From: Tritrichomonas foetus
Taxonomy: Eukaryota; Parabasalia; Tritrichomonadida; Tritrichomonadidae
Direction: 5' to 3'
Assembly: GCA_001839685.1 (NCBI GenBank)
Contig: MLAK01000872.1
Span: forward strand, 1 to 52,357
Length of the DNA: 52,357 nucleotides
The notes under the pieces are model-generated. The model saw only the letters and a list, made by a program, of their open reading frames with translations. It was not told the origin of the DNA and ran no database searches. Shown here piece by piece: positions 1-10,178 of the stretch; the stretch's first letter is position 1, and the number at the start of each line of letters is the position of its first letter. A program made the translations under genes and the position numbers.

Positions 1-322
1 CGTAATGACTCAAACATAATATATTTTAATTCATCAACTGTTTGCAGCTGTTTGATTTGTTGAGTGAATATGATATAAATCGAATTTATAAATAAAAATA
101 CATGTTACTGGTACATGCATTCAATCCTTACAAAAATCTTTAATAAAACAATCAATATTTCATCACCAAAGCTTTAAGCTAATTTGGGAAGGCTCTTTGT
201 CATAACAGAGATGAATAGTTTAGAGATAAAACTATAAAAAGAAATTAGTTTAAAAATCGTTTGCAAAGACAGAAATTAGTTTTTATATCTTTATGAAAAC
301 AAAACAAAACAAAAATAAAATG
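1..322. other. AT-rich intergenic sequence
   Basis: This stretch lies beyond the 3' end of the bromodomain gene and holds no open frame of note. I see only A/T-rich sequence and no RNA gene, repeat or promoter motif that I can support. Confidence 0.5.
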
Positions 323-820
323 TTACAAATGCGTTTTTTTGTTCATTCTATAACGTGCAAAACGCAATTCAATTTCACGTTGAAAGTTACAATTTAAATC
401 AGTCTCTTCAATTGCACGAGGGAGGGTTGATGCCAAAAGTTCGAACTTGGCAGCCAAATTTTCAGCAGCTTTGAAAACTGGATGTGTTGGTGCATTATAA
501 TGTTGTGCATTATACCAAATAAGCCTCATATCTTGAATGAATTCGTTTGGCGTGTGGTATTCGTTGTTATCCAATTTCATTTGGACATTGAAAATCGACA
601 TCGGCTGGATAATGACTTGGTAGTAGTCGGGGGCTCTGTCCTGCTCTGGGTCAACTGGCTTAAAAAAGAAGAATGAGTTTTCTATTTTCATAATTTCTTG
701 GATGATATTTTGGCATTGTTGTTTGAATAAAAAAGCTCCTTTTCTATCGAATGGTTCTTTTCTTATTTCTATTGGATGGTATTTTGTGTCTTGAACAGAT
801 CCTGAAGTCGTCTCAGACAT
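323..820 (-). CDS. small single-bromodomain protein
   Basis: Predicted 165-aa protein that is little more than one bromodomain, the four-helix module that reads acetyl-lysine, usually on histones. The domain spans roughly residues 30-125. It has a WPF-like shelf replaced by a run of Phe (FFFFKPVD), the ZA-loop DYYQVIIQPM (family form DYY.iI..PmdL), and the acetyl-lysine-binding Asn in HYNAPTHPVF. The frame is open 51 bases upstream, but that extension begins with TTG; the only usable ATG is at 820 (MSETTSG), so I start there. There is no second bromodomain, ET domain or acetyltransferase, so it probably works as a subunit of a larger chromatin complex (inference). It is followed by no gene before the window edge. 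Confidence 0.85.
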   Translation of the reverse strand: MSETTSGSVQDTKYHPIEIRKEPFDRKGAFLFKQQCQNIIQEIMKIENSFFFFKPVDPEQDRAPDYYQVIIQPMSIFNVQMKLDNNEYHTPNEFIQDMRLIWYNAQHYNAPTHPVFKAAENLAAKFELLASTLPRAIEETDLNCNFQREIELRFARYRMNKKTHL

Positions 821-1095
821 TACATTAATGGTATTTGTTACAACTTTTTCTGCTATTATTTGTCCATACAATTTGAATATATATTTGTCCTATTATTATC
901 GATTCTTTAACTTTTTGGTGGATTTCTTTACAAACCAGGAAACCAATCTTTCTACTTTTACCAGTTCTTTTATTAATAAATCACCATTAAAGCAAAACTT
1001 AGTTATTACTTTTAAAATCAATTTTTATCTCGATTAGAGTCATAACACTAATGACAATCTCAAATAGTCTTAAATGAGTTAAAGAAAATATATAT

Positions 1096-1977
1096 TTATT
1101 CACAAACATCAAAATAAAGAGCCTGTAAAGATGTGTAATAATCATGAACATCATCACTCAATTTTTCAAGTGCCTTACTTGTGAGCGTTTGAGCCCATGA
1201 AAAGAAAAACTCAAGCTTCAAATAAGCATGCTTTTGCTTTGCTTCTTTTGCAATTGATTTCGCTTCAGATAAGGCTCGAAACACATGTGCGTTCGATTGC
1301 AGACAGAGTTCGACATCATGAACAACTTCAATCATCCACTGATATTCAATAAAAATATCAGGTCTTTTTGAATTGTTTACGCATTGATTCAACGCAAATC
1401 GAATTGATGGAAGTGTTTCTTTTGTTGACAAAATTGAAGAAATTGAGTTCATCACATCAAAAGATCCATCAAAGTCAAATGTGACATCACCATTATATAA
1501 TCTCATTGTATAACAATACGAATAGAGAATATCAACAAGATGAAATGGTAAAAGTTCAGAAGCCTGTGGTGGCGGCTTCGATTGTGGTTTAGGAAAATTA
1601 ACAATTACTTTTTTTTGCCACCAAGCATCCCAAGGTTCGACTTCAACATGAATTTTTGGATTTGTATTTATGTTATTACTATTGTTAATATTTATACTAT
1701 TATCTAATGATGGATTGAAAGATTGCAAATCATTTTCAGCATTTTCTTCAAGGATTTTTTGCATTCTTAACTGTGACTCAAATGTTGCTTTTGGTGCAGG
1801 ATATTCTTTAATAAGATCATTGGCAAATTTATTCAAGCATTGCTCATTATGATTTTTGAAGCAATTGCTTGAACAATATATAACACCACATTTTGGGCAT
1901 CTGTAATTTGCTTTTTCGTTGTGACATATTTCACACTCTCCTGTAATATCGCTTAAAAAGATATTTTTCGATTTCAT
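1096..1977 (-). CDS. ZNHIT2: HIT-type zinc-finger protein, ZNHIT2-like
   Basis: 293-aa protein with an N-terminal HIT-type zinc finger: C15-C18, C27-C30, C35-C39, H43-C47, in the order expected for zf-HIT. After a variable Asn-rich linker, a helical region starts with LLPFHLVDILYSYCYTMRLYNGD. This recalls the conserved 'LP..L.dvLyaY.y..rlyNGd' region of ZNHIT2 rather than the BCD1 (ZNHIT6) or ZNHIT3 types. Known role of the family: ZNHIT2 works with the R2TP/Hsp90 co-chaperone machinery in assembling complexes such as U5 snRNP. The start is a clear ATG. The gene is head-to-head with the 594-aa gene at 2191, separated by 213 bp with inverted motifs. The zinc finger is certain; assignment to the ZNHIT2 subgroup is from memory of the family pattern. 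Confidence 0.75.
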   Translation of the reverse strand: MKSKNIFLSDITGECEICHNEKANYRCPKCGVIYCSSNCFKNHNEQCLNKFANDLIKEYPAPKATFESQLRMQKILEENAENDLQSFNPSLDNSININNSNNINTNPKIHVEVEPWDAWWQKKVIVNFPKPQSKPPPQASELLPFHLVDILYSYCYTMRLYNGDVTFDFDGSFDVMNSISSILSTKETLPSIRFALNQCVNNSKRPDIFIEYQWMIEVVHDVELCLQSNAHVFRALSEAKSIAKEAKQKHAYLKLEFFFSWAQTLTSKALEKLSDDVHDYYTSLQALYFDVCE

Positions 1978-2190
1978 CTAAATTTCAACCAGTTTTATCG
2001 TGAACATATAAGGCCAAATAGAAAGTCAAACTAGAGAAAATTGTTCACAGTGTACTTAGTAAAAATTTATTTGACCTAAGGTAATTGGCCTTATCGTGAT
2101 TTAATTGACATATAGGTCGTGACCAAATATATTCACAAAATATGGTCATTTCTGTTTGACAAATATTTCACGTAAATATATAATATCGAA
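1978..2190. promoter_or_regulatory. bidirectional promoter region with paired motifs
   Basis: A 213-bp space between two divergent starts. The 9-mer TTATCGTGA occurs twice in the same orientation, at 1995-2003 and 2091-2099. AGGCCAAATAGAAAGTCAAA (2011-2030) is partly mirrored by the reverse complement of 2071-2091, sharing AGGCCAA and GTCAA. TATCG/CGATA cores are known Myb-binding elements in Trichomonas promoters, so Myb control is possible. That link is inference. Confidence 0.4.
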
Positions 2191-3975
2191 ATGGAAGATA
2201 CAATCCCATTTCCTCTAGCAGAAGATGTTTCTGATGTTGATTATTTAGTGCCGGCTTATGATATGCCTGCAGGTTTCAACATGGCATCTTTGTTTTTTTA
2301 TGCAAGTTTATTCACACCAAGTATGAAACTAAATCAGCTAAATATTTCTACTATTAATCAGAATTCTGATTATTTATCAGATTCAAGAGGAAATACGCGC
2401 AGAACATCATTTTTGATTGAAGATGAAAATTCCGATTCGAAAAATATTATTTATTCAATGCTTTCTTATTTTCCAAATTTTCGTTCGAAATTTCATATGA
2501 AAGAAAAATTGTATGATAGATCTCCTGATCTATTTAATACATTTGCATCTATTTCTCGATCTTTTCTTTCCAGCACATCTTCAGATAATTATTATCACAT
2601 CAAAATGCCACAAAATCGAGAAACATATGAAAATGAAAATCATTTAGAAGATGTGACACAATATATCTATGACTCTATCAAAAATAGAATCTTGAATTGT
2701 AATATTGAAGTGTCACAACAAGAAAATATTCATAGTTCAAAAAGTGAAAAAGGGAAAAAATGCACAGGTCATTGTCTTGGTGATCCTTTTATTTTCTATA
2801 CATCTCATGGATTAGAAGTTCAAAAAGATTTTCCATTCAATGTCGTTTATCGAAATCCAAACAAGCCAAATGAAAATCTTGATAGATTTGCCTATAGTCT
2901 TTGGTTTGCACTTGGTTCACAAAATCAAATTCCAATTTTGTTTCTTTTTTTCAAAAATTTTTATTTTAAAGTTCAGGAAGGAGTTGCTGAAAGTTTTGAA
3001 CCTGAAGACTTTTTCTCTGATAATAATAATGTTTCTTTTTATTATATGCATTATGAAGCAGTTGATAGAAATGAACCAGCAGACAATTATGACTCCTATA
3101 CTTTCAATCGTTCACACAAAAAACGTGATAGAACGACAAATAGTGATAATTTTCTTAAAAATTTCATTCGAGAATTATATTCACGAAAATGGGAAGTTAC
3201 ATCATTTTCATTTATTGATTATCTAATTGAATGTATTATTTATCCAGATGCTTTCGTTATTGGTTCTGATTTTGATTTTAATGAATATAATACGTTCATT
3301 TCTGTTTTTTTGGCGTTTGATAATGATTCTAAAAATCAGATAATTGAAAATTCCACAAAAGATAATATTCAATTTAAGAATAATTTGCGTGACTTGCATC
3401 AATCTTATCAATTATTTTTAGGATTTGTTTTAGATTTAATTGAAATCCTTCATTTATTAAATCCAATTTTTGTAAAAGAGAAGAAAATTCAAGGATCAAG
3501 TCAAATTTCATTTTTATGCTATTCTATAAAATCTTTGTTTTCTAATATTCCTTCTCAAAATAAATATATATCACAAATGTGTATCAAATTAATGATTAAC
3601 ATTATAAATCGTTTAAAAAGTAACAAATATCAATATTCTGATAAATTGGTGAAATCCGCACTCGAATGTATTTGTACTTGCTTGAAATGTTCATTAAATG
3701 ATTTTGATTCACTTAACATTGATACAACCAACATTTCAATTCTTAACAATGTCACTTATAAAGATATTTTTACCCGAATCAATCGAGATACAGTTTTTAC
3801 CAATGAAGCAATCAATGAACTAAAAAGTGCTTCACATCATCTTGATGATTTATTTTCGACAATTCCTCATTTTTCTTTGGAAAATAATTCTGATATTGAA
3901 TATCAGTTTTCAGAACAATTTTTCAACCATATTAATCAAATTTTACCATTAAAATCAGCCATTGGCTATTTTTAA
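2191..3975 (+). CDS. hypothetical protein, 594 aa
   Basis: I do not recognise this protein. It starts at a clear ATG (MEDTIPFPLAEDVSD) and ends with TAAA, which in trichomonads can serve as both stop and poly(A) signal. The first ~190 residues are Ser/Asn/Asp-rich and probably partly disordered. Residues ~190-290 contain an aromatic-rich stretch (KKCTGHCLGDPFIFYTSHG, then LWFALGSQNQIPILFLFFK) that looks folded. The C-terminal third looks alpha-helical, with a Cys cluster (CICTCLKCS). There is no signal peptide and no convincing membrane span. It is divergent from the ZNHIT2-like gene and convergent with the pseudokinase gene at 4210. The long frame with coherent composition makes it a real gene; its function is unknown. 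Confidence 0.75.
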   Translation: MEDTIPFPLAEDVSDVDYLVPAYDMPAGFNMASLFFYASLFTPSMKLNQLNISTINQNSDYLSDSRGNTRRTSFLIEDENSDSKNIIYSMLSYFPNFRSKFHMKEKLYDRSPDLFNTFASISRSFLSSTSSDNYYHIKMPQNRETYENENHLEDVTQYIYDSIKNRILNCNIEVSQQENIHSSKSEKGKKCTGHCLGDPFIFYTSHGLEVQKDFPFNVVYRNPNKPNENLDRFAYSLWFALGSQNQIPILFLFFKNFYFKVQEGVAESFEPEDFFSDNNNVSFYYMHYEAVDRNEPADNYDSYTFNRSHKKRDRTTNSDNFLKNFIRELYSRKWEVTSFSFIDYLIECIIYPDAFVIGSDFDFNEYNTFISVFLAFDNDSKNQIIENSTKDNIQFKNNLRDLHQSYQLFLGFVLDLIEILHLLNPIFVKEKKIQGSSQISFLCYSIKSLFSNIPSQNKYISQMCIKLMINIINRLKSNKYQYSDKLVKSALECICTCLKCSLNDFDSLNIDTTNISILNNVTYKDIFTRINRDTVFTNEAINELKSASHHLDDLFSTIPHFSLENNSDIEYQFSEQFFNHINQILPLKSAIGYF

Positions 3976-4209
3976 AGTAATTTTATTTTTTATTCGGATT
4001 AATAAAAAAATTTTTTTATAGGTATATGACTAATTTTTTTGTTTTTTTACATGACTGATATATCAATCCAAAAGATATAATTTTAAATTACCTGATCACG
4101 AGAGGGGAAAAAACAAATAAATACATACATACAAATAAATGAATTCATTTACAATAGAGTTTTTTGCACGTTATTGCATTGTGCACCAAAATTTCATATA
4201 AAAAATTAT

Positions 4210-5901
4210 TCAGCCTTTGTTTCCCAATTTCTTGGAGCAAAACTCAATATAGTCTGCAGCTTTGTAGTATTTTCCTTCTTCGCAATACCTGAATACTTTC
4301 ATAGCTTCATCATATTTTTCAATATCTGCAAGATAAGTTCCGTAATTCACCATTGAAAACATGTCTTTCATTTCTACTCCGAATTTTAAAATTTGTAAAC
4401 CGCTTTGTTGTTGCTTATATTTCATTATCAAATACCCAAGTCTTCCTGCAACAAGTCCTGACATTTTCTTATTGCATAATGTCAAAGACTTTTTGTAGGA
4501 TTGAATTGCACTATCAATATCATTACCAAGTTCATCAAAAATTCCGGCATAATAAAAACTTTCTGCTGCTTTCTCCTTTTCTTCCATCGACATTTTCAAA
4601 CAATTTTCTAAGCATCCATTACCGTAAAGGTTTTCAAGCTCGCAGGAATATTGAGATTTTTCAGAAAATACTTGATGAAGGATTGATGCCTCTAGTACAC
4701 TATTATCCTTTGCTATTTCCAAAAACTTCAAAGCCAAAACCTCATCTCGAGCAACAAAATTTCCATCTATATAATTTAATGCCATTAAAAAGCATGCTTG
4801 TGGTTCTATGTGGTTATTTTCTTTAGAAATTGTCGTTAATTTGAGTAAGTTTGAAATAACTTCATTAGATTTTAGTGCATTTTGAACAGGCCTTGAATAT
4901 GTTGAAATTTGTTTATTGTTTCCATTCTTTCTTTCGTATTCATCAATCATCTTTTTATATTCATTAAAGGCATCAACATCATTATGTTGTGAGGATTTTG
5001 AAAAAAGTATTTCAAATTCATGGGCGACACTATTCATTTCAATTCTAGCATCTGCTTCTGCCGTCATTTTCATAATAAGACCTTTATAAGGATTATCATC
5101 ACTAATGTGTTTGGAAATTTTATTATGTTTAAAATCAGGCAGTTCGTTAGTTTTTATATTCTCCATTATTTGAAGTAAAACAATACCAAGTGCATAAACA
5201 TCAGTTTTAGTGGTATATCCATCAATACTCGCATAAAACTCAGGTGCACGATATAAACCATCGTATACTGTACCAGACATATCACTATTGACATTTTTGA
5301 CAGTAAAAAGATCTGAAAAAATTGGTTTTTTATCTTTCATGAAAATGTTTTTTGGACAAATATTACGAATAACTAATTGGAAATAATGTAAGTATAAGCA
5401 TCCACGAATAAGAGCATAACAAAGTATTGATTTATCTGTAAATGAAAAATCTTTCAATTTTTCTTGTGATAGAAAATCGTCTAATGTTCCTTCTTCATAA
5501 TATGGAGTAATAATAAATGGACAAAATTGTAAAGAGGCGCTTTCATTAGACAGAGATTTTTCAATGACGCTTTCGAGATTGAAATCGAAATAACTAATGA
5601 TATTCCAACTTATTAGTTCAATAATCGTTGGATGTCTGCATTGTGCCATGTACTGCACTTCACGCAACAATCTTCTGAAATTGGTATTGAATTCGTTTAT
5701 CTCAAAAGTTTCACGATTCATAATTTTGATTGCATATTTAGTTTCTTGCTCATTACCGATTGTACAGAGGCCTATTTGGCATTTGTCGGTTTGGACGAGT
5801 ACCTTATGAATCTTTATTTGAGAAAGCTCTGATTTATCAGGAATGAATTCTGTGAAAGGAGCAATAGCATCAGATTGATCGTTGTAATCATTTCCATCCA
5901 T
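4210..5901 (-). CDS. pseudokinase with Sel1/TPR-like repeats
   Basis: 563 aa. Residues ~30-300 form a protein-kinase fold, and residues ~340-560 form Sel1/TPR-like helical repeats (for example AAESFYYAGIFDELGNDIDS). The fold is kept but the chemistry looks lost. There is no Gly-rich loop (VLVQTDKCQIG). Lys59 (YAIKIM) and Glu81 remain. The HRD motif is I-R-N at 178-180, so the catalytic Asp is Asn. DFG is D-L-F at 197-199. APE is intact at 219-221. This kinase-plus-Sel1 architecture is common in trichomonads, but those copies are usually catalytic. A scaffold or allosteric role is likely (inference). It is head-to-head with the CCZ1-like gene, 229 bp apart. Confidence 0.85.
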   Translation of the reverse strand: MDGNDYNDQSDAIAPFTEFIPDKSELSQIKIHKVLVQTDKCQIGLCTIGNEQETKYAIKIMNRETFEINEFNTNFRRLLREVQYMAQCRHPTIIELISWNIISYFDFNLESVIEKSLSNESASLQFCPFIITPYYEEGTLDDFLSQEKLKDFSFTDKSILCYALIRGCLYLHYFQLVIRNICPKNIFMKDKKPIFSDLFTVKNVNSDMSGTVYDGLYRAPEFYASIDGYTTKTDVYALGIVLLQIMENIKTNELPDFKHNKISKHISDDNPYKGLIMKMTAEADARIEMNSVAHEFEILFSKSSQHNDVDAFNEYKKMIDEYERKNGNNKQISTYSRPVQNALKSNEVISNLLKLTTISKENNHIEPQACFLMALNYIDGNFVARDEVLALKFLEIAKDNSVLEASILHQVFSEKSQYSCELENLYGNGCLENCLKMSMEEKEKAAESFYYAGIFDELGNDIDSAIQSYKKSLTLCNKKMSGLVAGRLGYLIMKYKQQQSGLQILKFGVEMKDMFSMVNYGTYLADIEKYDEAMKVFRYCEEGKYYKAADYIEFCSKKLGNKG

Positions 5902-6130
5902 TGATTAATCAAGTTCAAGTATTTCTCAAAGTAGGAAAAAATTGAGATTATATGGCAAAAAAAATTCAAGCTATATTTGTTCGAATATTTCAATACATTT
6001 TTCAATTGATATTGAATAAAGTTCTAATTTTGGATTCGACCATTTATAATTGTCACTTTTAGGTCTAGTTTTTTCTCTTGAATGTAAATTCTAGAGGCCA
6101 AATTCCGACTATAAAGGTTAAATTAGAAAA

Positions 6131-7381
6131 ATGAAAGTATCTATGCCTGATTTAATTTCATTCGCTATTTATGATGGTATACCACCACAAGAAGAAGGCA
6201 TGGATCCGACGGTTTTTTGGTATTGGCCCAAACAGACGCAAAAAGATGTTCAATTGAATGAAATTGGCCTGTATTTAACATTTACAGGGTTTTGTCGTGA
6301 TTTCAGAGCATCTAAAGATTGCCAATTTGTTCAAACCGATACAGCCTTCACCTGTTTTGGCACACTTGGATCAGATGTGAATGTTGCAGCTTGTTTTAAT
6401 TCAACTGATCCAAAATATCATAGAATATTGGTTAACTCATTAGAAGCTTTTATTTCTGTTTATTTCATGTTTTTTTCTGCGCCAACTCGTCAGAAGGATG
6501 GATCACTTGATCGAACGAGCACTTTCACTTTTAATGAATATGTTGAAGAGCTTTTAAACATATTTAATTGTTTTCCTTTTATTAAACGTCTTCCGCCATC
6601 TTTGAGTACTTGGATGATGTGCGAAGAAATCTTGGCTAGTGCGAAAAATGTTCTACCAATTATAAAAAGTGCAGCTTTTATATACAAAGATTACTTGGTT
6701 CACACCTGTATGAAGCCTAAAAACTTTCTTGCTTTGTATTTGGCTTATCAAGCCAAAATTAAGGCACTTTTGGATTTTGCTCCAATTAATCCCCCGAAAA
6801 ATAAGTTTTATTGGCAACTTGGTGTTGTTGGAGATCCTGAAAGACCAGTTGTTTATTTTACTTCTCTGAATCTGTTGGATACAAGTGTTTATACTGCTAT
6901 TGTTTCATATAATGAATTAACAATTTTTATACTATTGTCAACACCAAAAGAAATAGTGCCTTCGGCTTTCCTCCCTTTGCAAAACGTGCTTGAACAAATT
7001 ATGCCGAACATTGAACAGGAATGCATCAGTATTTTGAATCATGAAACTATTCAAAAGGTTCCTATTTATCGAGATGATGGAATTTTTATCTTACAAAGGG
7101 AGAAACAAAAAGTTTTGAAAAGTTCAAAACAAAATAATCAACATCCTCAAAATAGCCAGAATGCCCTCAATGAGAAATTTTCTGAAACAGAATATATTTT
7201 AGAATTTTTGAATGAAACTGAAAGTGAATTTATTCGAGTTTGCGCACAAACAACACCAAGTTCTTATATTTTCATGCAAAAGGATGGTAACCAATCAACA
7301 ATTACAAGTGGTCAGAGTGAATCAATGGCAGATGCAACATCACAATTTGTTGAGTTTTTGAAATCATCAAAGCTTGGATGA
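6131..7381 (+). CDS. CCZ1: CCZ1-like subunit of the Rab7 exchange factor
   Basis: 416 aa, ATG start. The N-terminus, LISFAIYDGIPPQEEGMDPTV followed by FWYWP and then VQLNEIGLYLTFTGF, matches the longin-domain pattern of CCZ1 (LSFFIYNP...GPrEGqEe.kILfYhP...K...vGLcEaiv.Ft). The family member binds Mon1, and the dimer activates Rab7 on late endosomes. A second and third longin-like segment are suggested by residues ~215-300 and the C-terminal ~330-410, separated by a polar insert rich in Gln/Asn. The length is close to that of CCZ1 in animals (about 480 aa) though shorter. MON1 is not in this window. The identity rests on the N-terminal motif and overall length. Confidence 0.75.
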   Translation: MKVSMPDLISFAIYDGIPPQEEGMDPTVFWYWPKQTQKDVQLNEIGLYLTFTGFCRDFRASKDCQFVQTDTAFTCFGTLGSDVNVAACFNSTDPKYHRILVNSLEAFISVYFMFFSAPTRQKDGSLDRTSTFTFNEYVEELLNIFNCFPFIKRLPPSLSTWMMCEEILASAKNVLPIIKSAAFIYKDYLVHTCMKPKNFLALYLAYQAKIKALLDFAPINPPKNKFYWQLGVVGDPERPVVYFTSLNLLDTSVYTAIVSYNELTIFILLSTPKEIVPSAFLPLQNVLEQIMPNIEQECISILNHETIQKVPIYRDDGIFILQREKQKVLKSSKQNNQHPQNSQNALNEKFSETEYILEFLNETESEFIRVCAQTTPSSYIFMQKDGNQSTITSGQSESMADATSQFVEFLKSSKLG

Positions 7382-8649
7382 AATCTCATTTGTTTGTTTT
7401 ATTTTCTTGTATAAAATAGTATATTTTCTTAACTATTTTACTCATTGTTAAGATTATTTCATGAGATAACATCCCAAAAATTATATCAATGCATTGGGAA
7501 TGAAGTAAAGGTAAAATGAAAGCTTAAATTGGGTTTATAGATAAAGGAAAAAATTGGTTAATTCATGAAATAAACCAGTTTTTCTCATCTCCCATGTTCA
7601 CGATCTAACTCCTCTTCCAATTAACGAATGAATAAAACATTAAATTGAATTTTTTTTAATATGTTTTGGTGTGAGCAATGAAATATTAACATTTTCATAT
7701 CACATGTCAATTTTTTCAACCCTAAAGGATTCACAAATGGTTGTCTTCAAAATCAAACTTTTTTGCATCACACAGAGATGTCATTGTTATGGATGTTTTT
7801 AGTTAATCGGTGAATATAAAATTATGAGAGAAATGATTTATTCGTCAGTTTGATCATGATTCAAAAATCATTGAAGATAATCTTTTTTGATTCTGAAACA
7901 TATGAATTCATAACTGCTCTCGGGTGAAATAGGTAGAATAGAGAATAAGTGATGTGGATAATTCATACAAAAGGTGATCTGCATCAACAAATATTTTTTT
8001 ATTAGAAAAACCTTTAAATGATCATTGAAATATTCAAACATTATTCAATTTTGATGCATCAATATTTATTCTTTTTCAAAAAATGTTAATTATATGTATT
8101 CGATTTTCTTCGAAATAAAGTGATGAAATATATTTTTATACATATTATATTCTTAAATAACATTAAATTAATATAGTTTTACTCATTAAAAGAGAAATAA
8201 GTTGGTGGAATCTAAATTTTCAAGTACCATCTCTATGAATAAATTTCTAAGGACATAGAATTAATTTTATATGAATTATTTGCTTCTGAAATATCTCATG
8301 ATCTTTCAAAAATGTATTATTTTTTTCAGAAAAATTATTTCAAAATACTGGTGAAAAACTAAGAAATAATGAGCGAATAATTGATCATATTAGATTTAAT
8401 TGTTCAATATGAGTATCGAGGACATAATAGCCTCGATAAAATTTTGTTGATTGATTTTTGAAATAGATTGATTGAAAACCATTCAAATTAACTCAATTCA
8501 AAGTATTCAGAAACTAATCAGATTGGATTTTGAATTCACAGAGCCTTTCACACAAAAAATAAACCCACCTCAATTGAAACCTGTCAATTCAATACTAAAC
8601 CAATCTTTATCTCTTTTAGAATTTTGGATTTCCAATTCAATAATCTACA
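7382..8649. other. gene-free AT-rich spacer, 1.27 kb
   Basis: There is no credible gene here. One open frame at 8472-8675 starts with TTG, lacks an ATG and overlaps the kinase start, so I discard it. Several short direct and inverted A/T repeats occur, but none has a clear boundary. I see no RNA gene. Confidence 0.5.
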
Positions 8650-9720
8650 ATGATGTCACAGAGCGCCTCAGATAAAAATGATGAAATTAGTGATTCCATT
8701 CGCCAAACACTTGCAAAACATGGTTACCAATACCTTAGGCCAATTGGAAGTGGTGGCTTTGCCACAGTTTTTCTTGTTCATTCCGATAAATATTCCGAAG
8801 AATTTGCAGTCAAAAGAATCGAATGGAAAGAGAGTGACGATAAAGAATTTAATACAGAAATTGATACATTACTTGGATTAAGTCATCCTTTGATTATTCG
8901 CATGTATGAACATTTTCGTGATGATGATGCTCTTTACATCGTTCTTGAATATTGTGAAGGTGGATCGATCAAAGGACTCGTTCAAAACTCTCCTTTGGAG
9001 CCAGATAAGTTCTGGAAATATGCAAAAGAATCTTTACAAGCTCTTCTTTACTGTCATGAAAAAAGCATAGCACATCGTGATATAAAACCTGATAACATGT
9101 TTATTGATAAGTATGGAAGAGTCCGACTTGCTGATTTTGGACTTGCTCATAAATTCACCAAAATAAATGAAATTACTCATCCATGTGGAAGTCTTCTTTA
9201 TGTCGCACCAGAAGTACTCAAAAAGAAATGCGTTGATCCTTTTGCAGCTGATGTTTGGAGTCTCGGAATCACGTTTTTCTATATGGCTGCTGGCTATCCA
9301 GCCTTCCCAACTGGCAATCGAGAACTCCTAATTGATAGAATCCTATTGGGTCATCCATCTTACCCAGATGACTTGAGCTTTCCAATTCGAAATTTGATTC
9401 AGAAAATGGTGAATTTAATTCCAAAACAACGTCCAACTGTTGCACAAATTTTGAAGATGCCAGTTTTCAATCAACTTTTGGATGATGTGAAAATCAAAAA
9501 GAATATCACCCTTTCATCAAGAAATTCAAGTGTGATAAACATGCCAAGTTCTAGATGGATGTCACAATATATACCTGAAATTAAACAGCCAAGCTTGAAG
9601 AAAATGCAAACTAGAATATGTATGCATGCATTTGTGTCACCACCTGTGCAACTTGTTGGTCCTTTATTGTCATCAAGAAAAGGAACAGGTCGAACCAAAA
9701 CATTTTCTGATATTGAATAA
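8650..9720 (+). CDS. Ser/Thr protein kinase, CAMK-like, likely active
   Basis: 356 aa with a complete kinase domain at residues ~26-275: Gly loop GSGGFATV 33-40, Lys55 (FAVKRI), Glu70, HRDIKPDN at 142-149, DFG 162-164, APE 186-188 and the DVWSLGI region. All catalytic residues are present, so phosphotransfer to Ser/Thr is expected. The ~80-residue tail is Ser/Lys/Arg-rich (SSRNSSVINMPSSRWMS) and has no recognisable domain; it may carry regulatory sites. Two ATG codons are adjacent at 8650 and 8653, and either could start the protein. The upstream sequence holds TCAATAATC shortly before the ATG. The closest family by eye is CAMK/AMPK-related or NEK-like; subfamily assignment is uncertain. Confidence 0.9.
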   Translation: MMSQSASDKNDEISDSIRQTLAKHGYQYLRPIGSGGFATVFLVHSDKYSEEFAVKRIEWKESDDKEFNTEIDTLLGLSHPLIIRMYEHFRDDDALYIVLEYCEGGSIKGLVQNSPLEPDKFWKYAKESLQALLYCHEKSIAHRDIKPDNMFIDKYGRVRLADFGLAHKFTKINEITHPCGSLLYVAPEVLKKKCVDPFAADVWSLGITFFYMAAGYPAFPTGNRELLIDRILLGHPSYPDDLSFPIRNLIQKMVNLIPKQRPTVAQILKMPVFNQLLDDVKIKKNITLSSRNSSVINMPSSRWMSQYIPEIKQPSLKKMQTRICMHAFVSPPVQLVGPLLSSRKGTGRTKTFSDIE

Positions 9721-10178
9721 TTATTTGAATTTTACAATTTTTATTCAGTATGTTTGTTTATTATTATCATTATCATTATTATTATTATGTAATTCAATAA
9801 ACATAAATCTAGAAATCTGTTTTTCAGCTTCATTATGTTGATGACATCACTATTTATCATATCACCAGAGTGATTTAGCGAGCATATATGCTCAGAAAAA
9901 TTCGACTTTTTTTGAATGTTTATATGAACAGTTATTTTCAAATAATGATATTGAAAAAGTTTCCATCTTATTCGGTTTTCTATTGATGATCTACATATAT
10001 TACAACTTATTTCAAGTTAATTTATGATTTAAAATATATATAGTTTCGTTTTCCTTTATTAATTTGAAAGAATTAATATTTTATCACAAGATAATTTTAT
10101 TTTTCTATTTCAATGAAAATAATTGATCGTGGTTTTTTGAATTAAGTTGATCGTTCTGATTTGAAAAAAAATATTCAA
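9721..10178. other. intergenic spacer with short palindrome
   Basis: Contains an (ATT/ATC)-type simple repeat near 9768-9789 and the 14-bp perfect palindrome GAGCATATATGCTC at 9880-9893. No gene is supported. This is the 5' region of the large gene that follows. Confidence 0.4.

Noticed and set aside
9880..9893. Palindrome GAGCATATATGCTC
   Set aside because: A 14-bp palindrome centred on TATATA in A/T-rich DNA is easily chance, and there is no second copy in the window.
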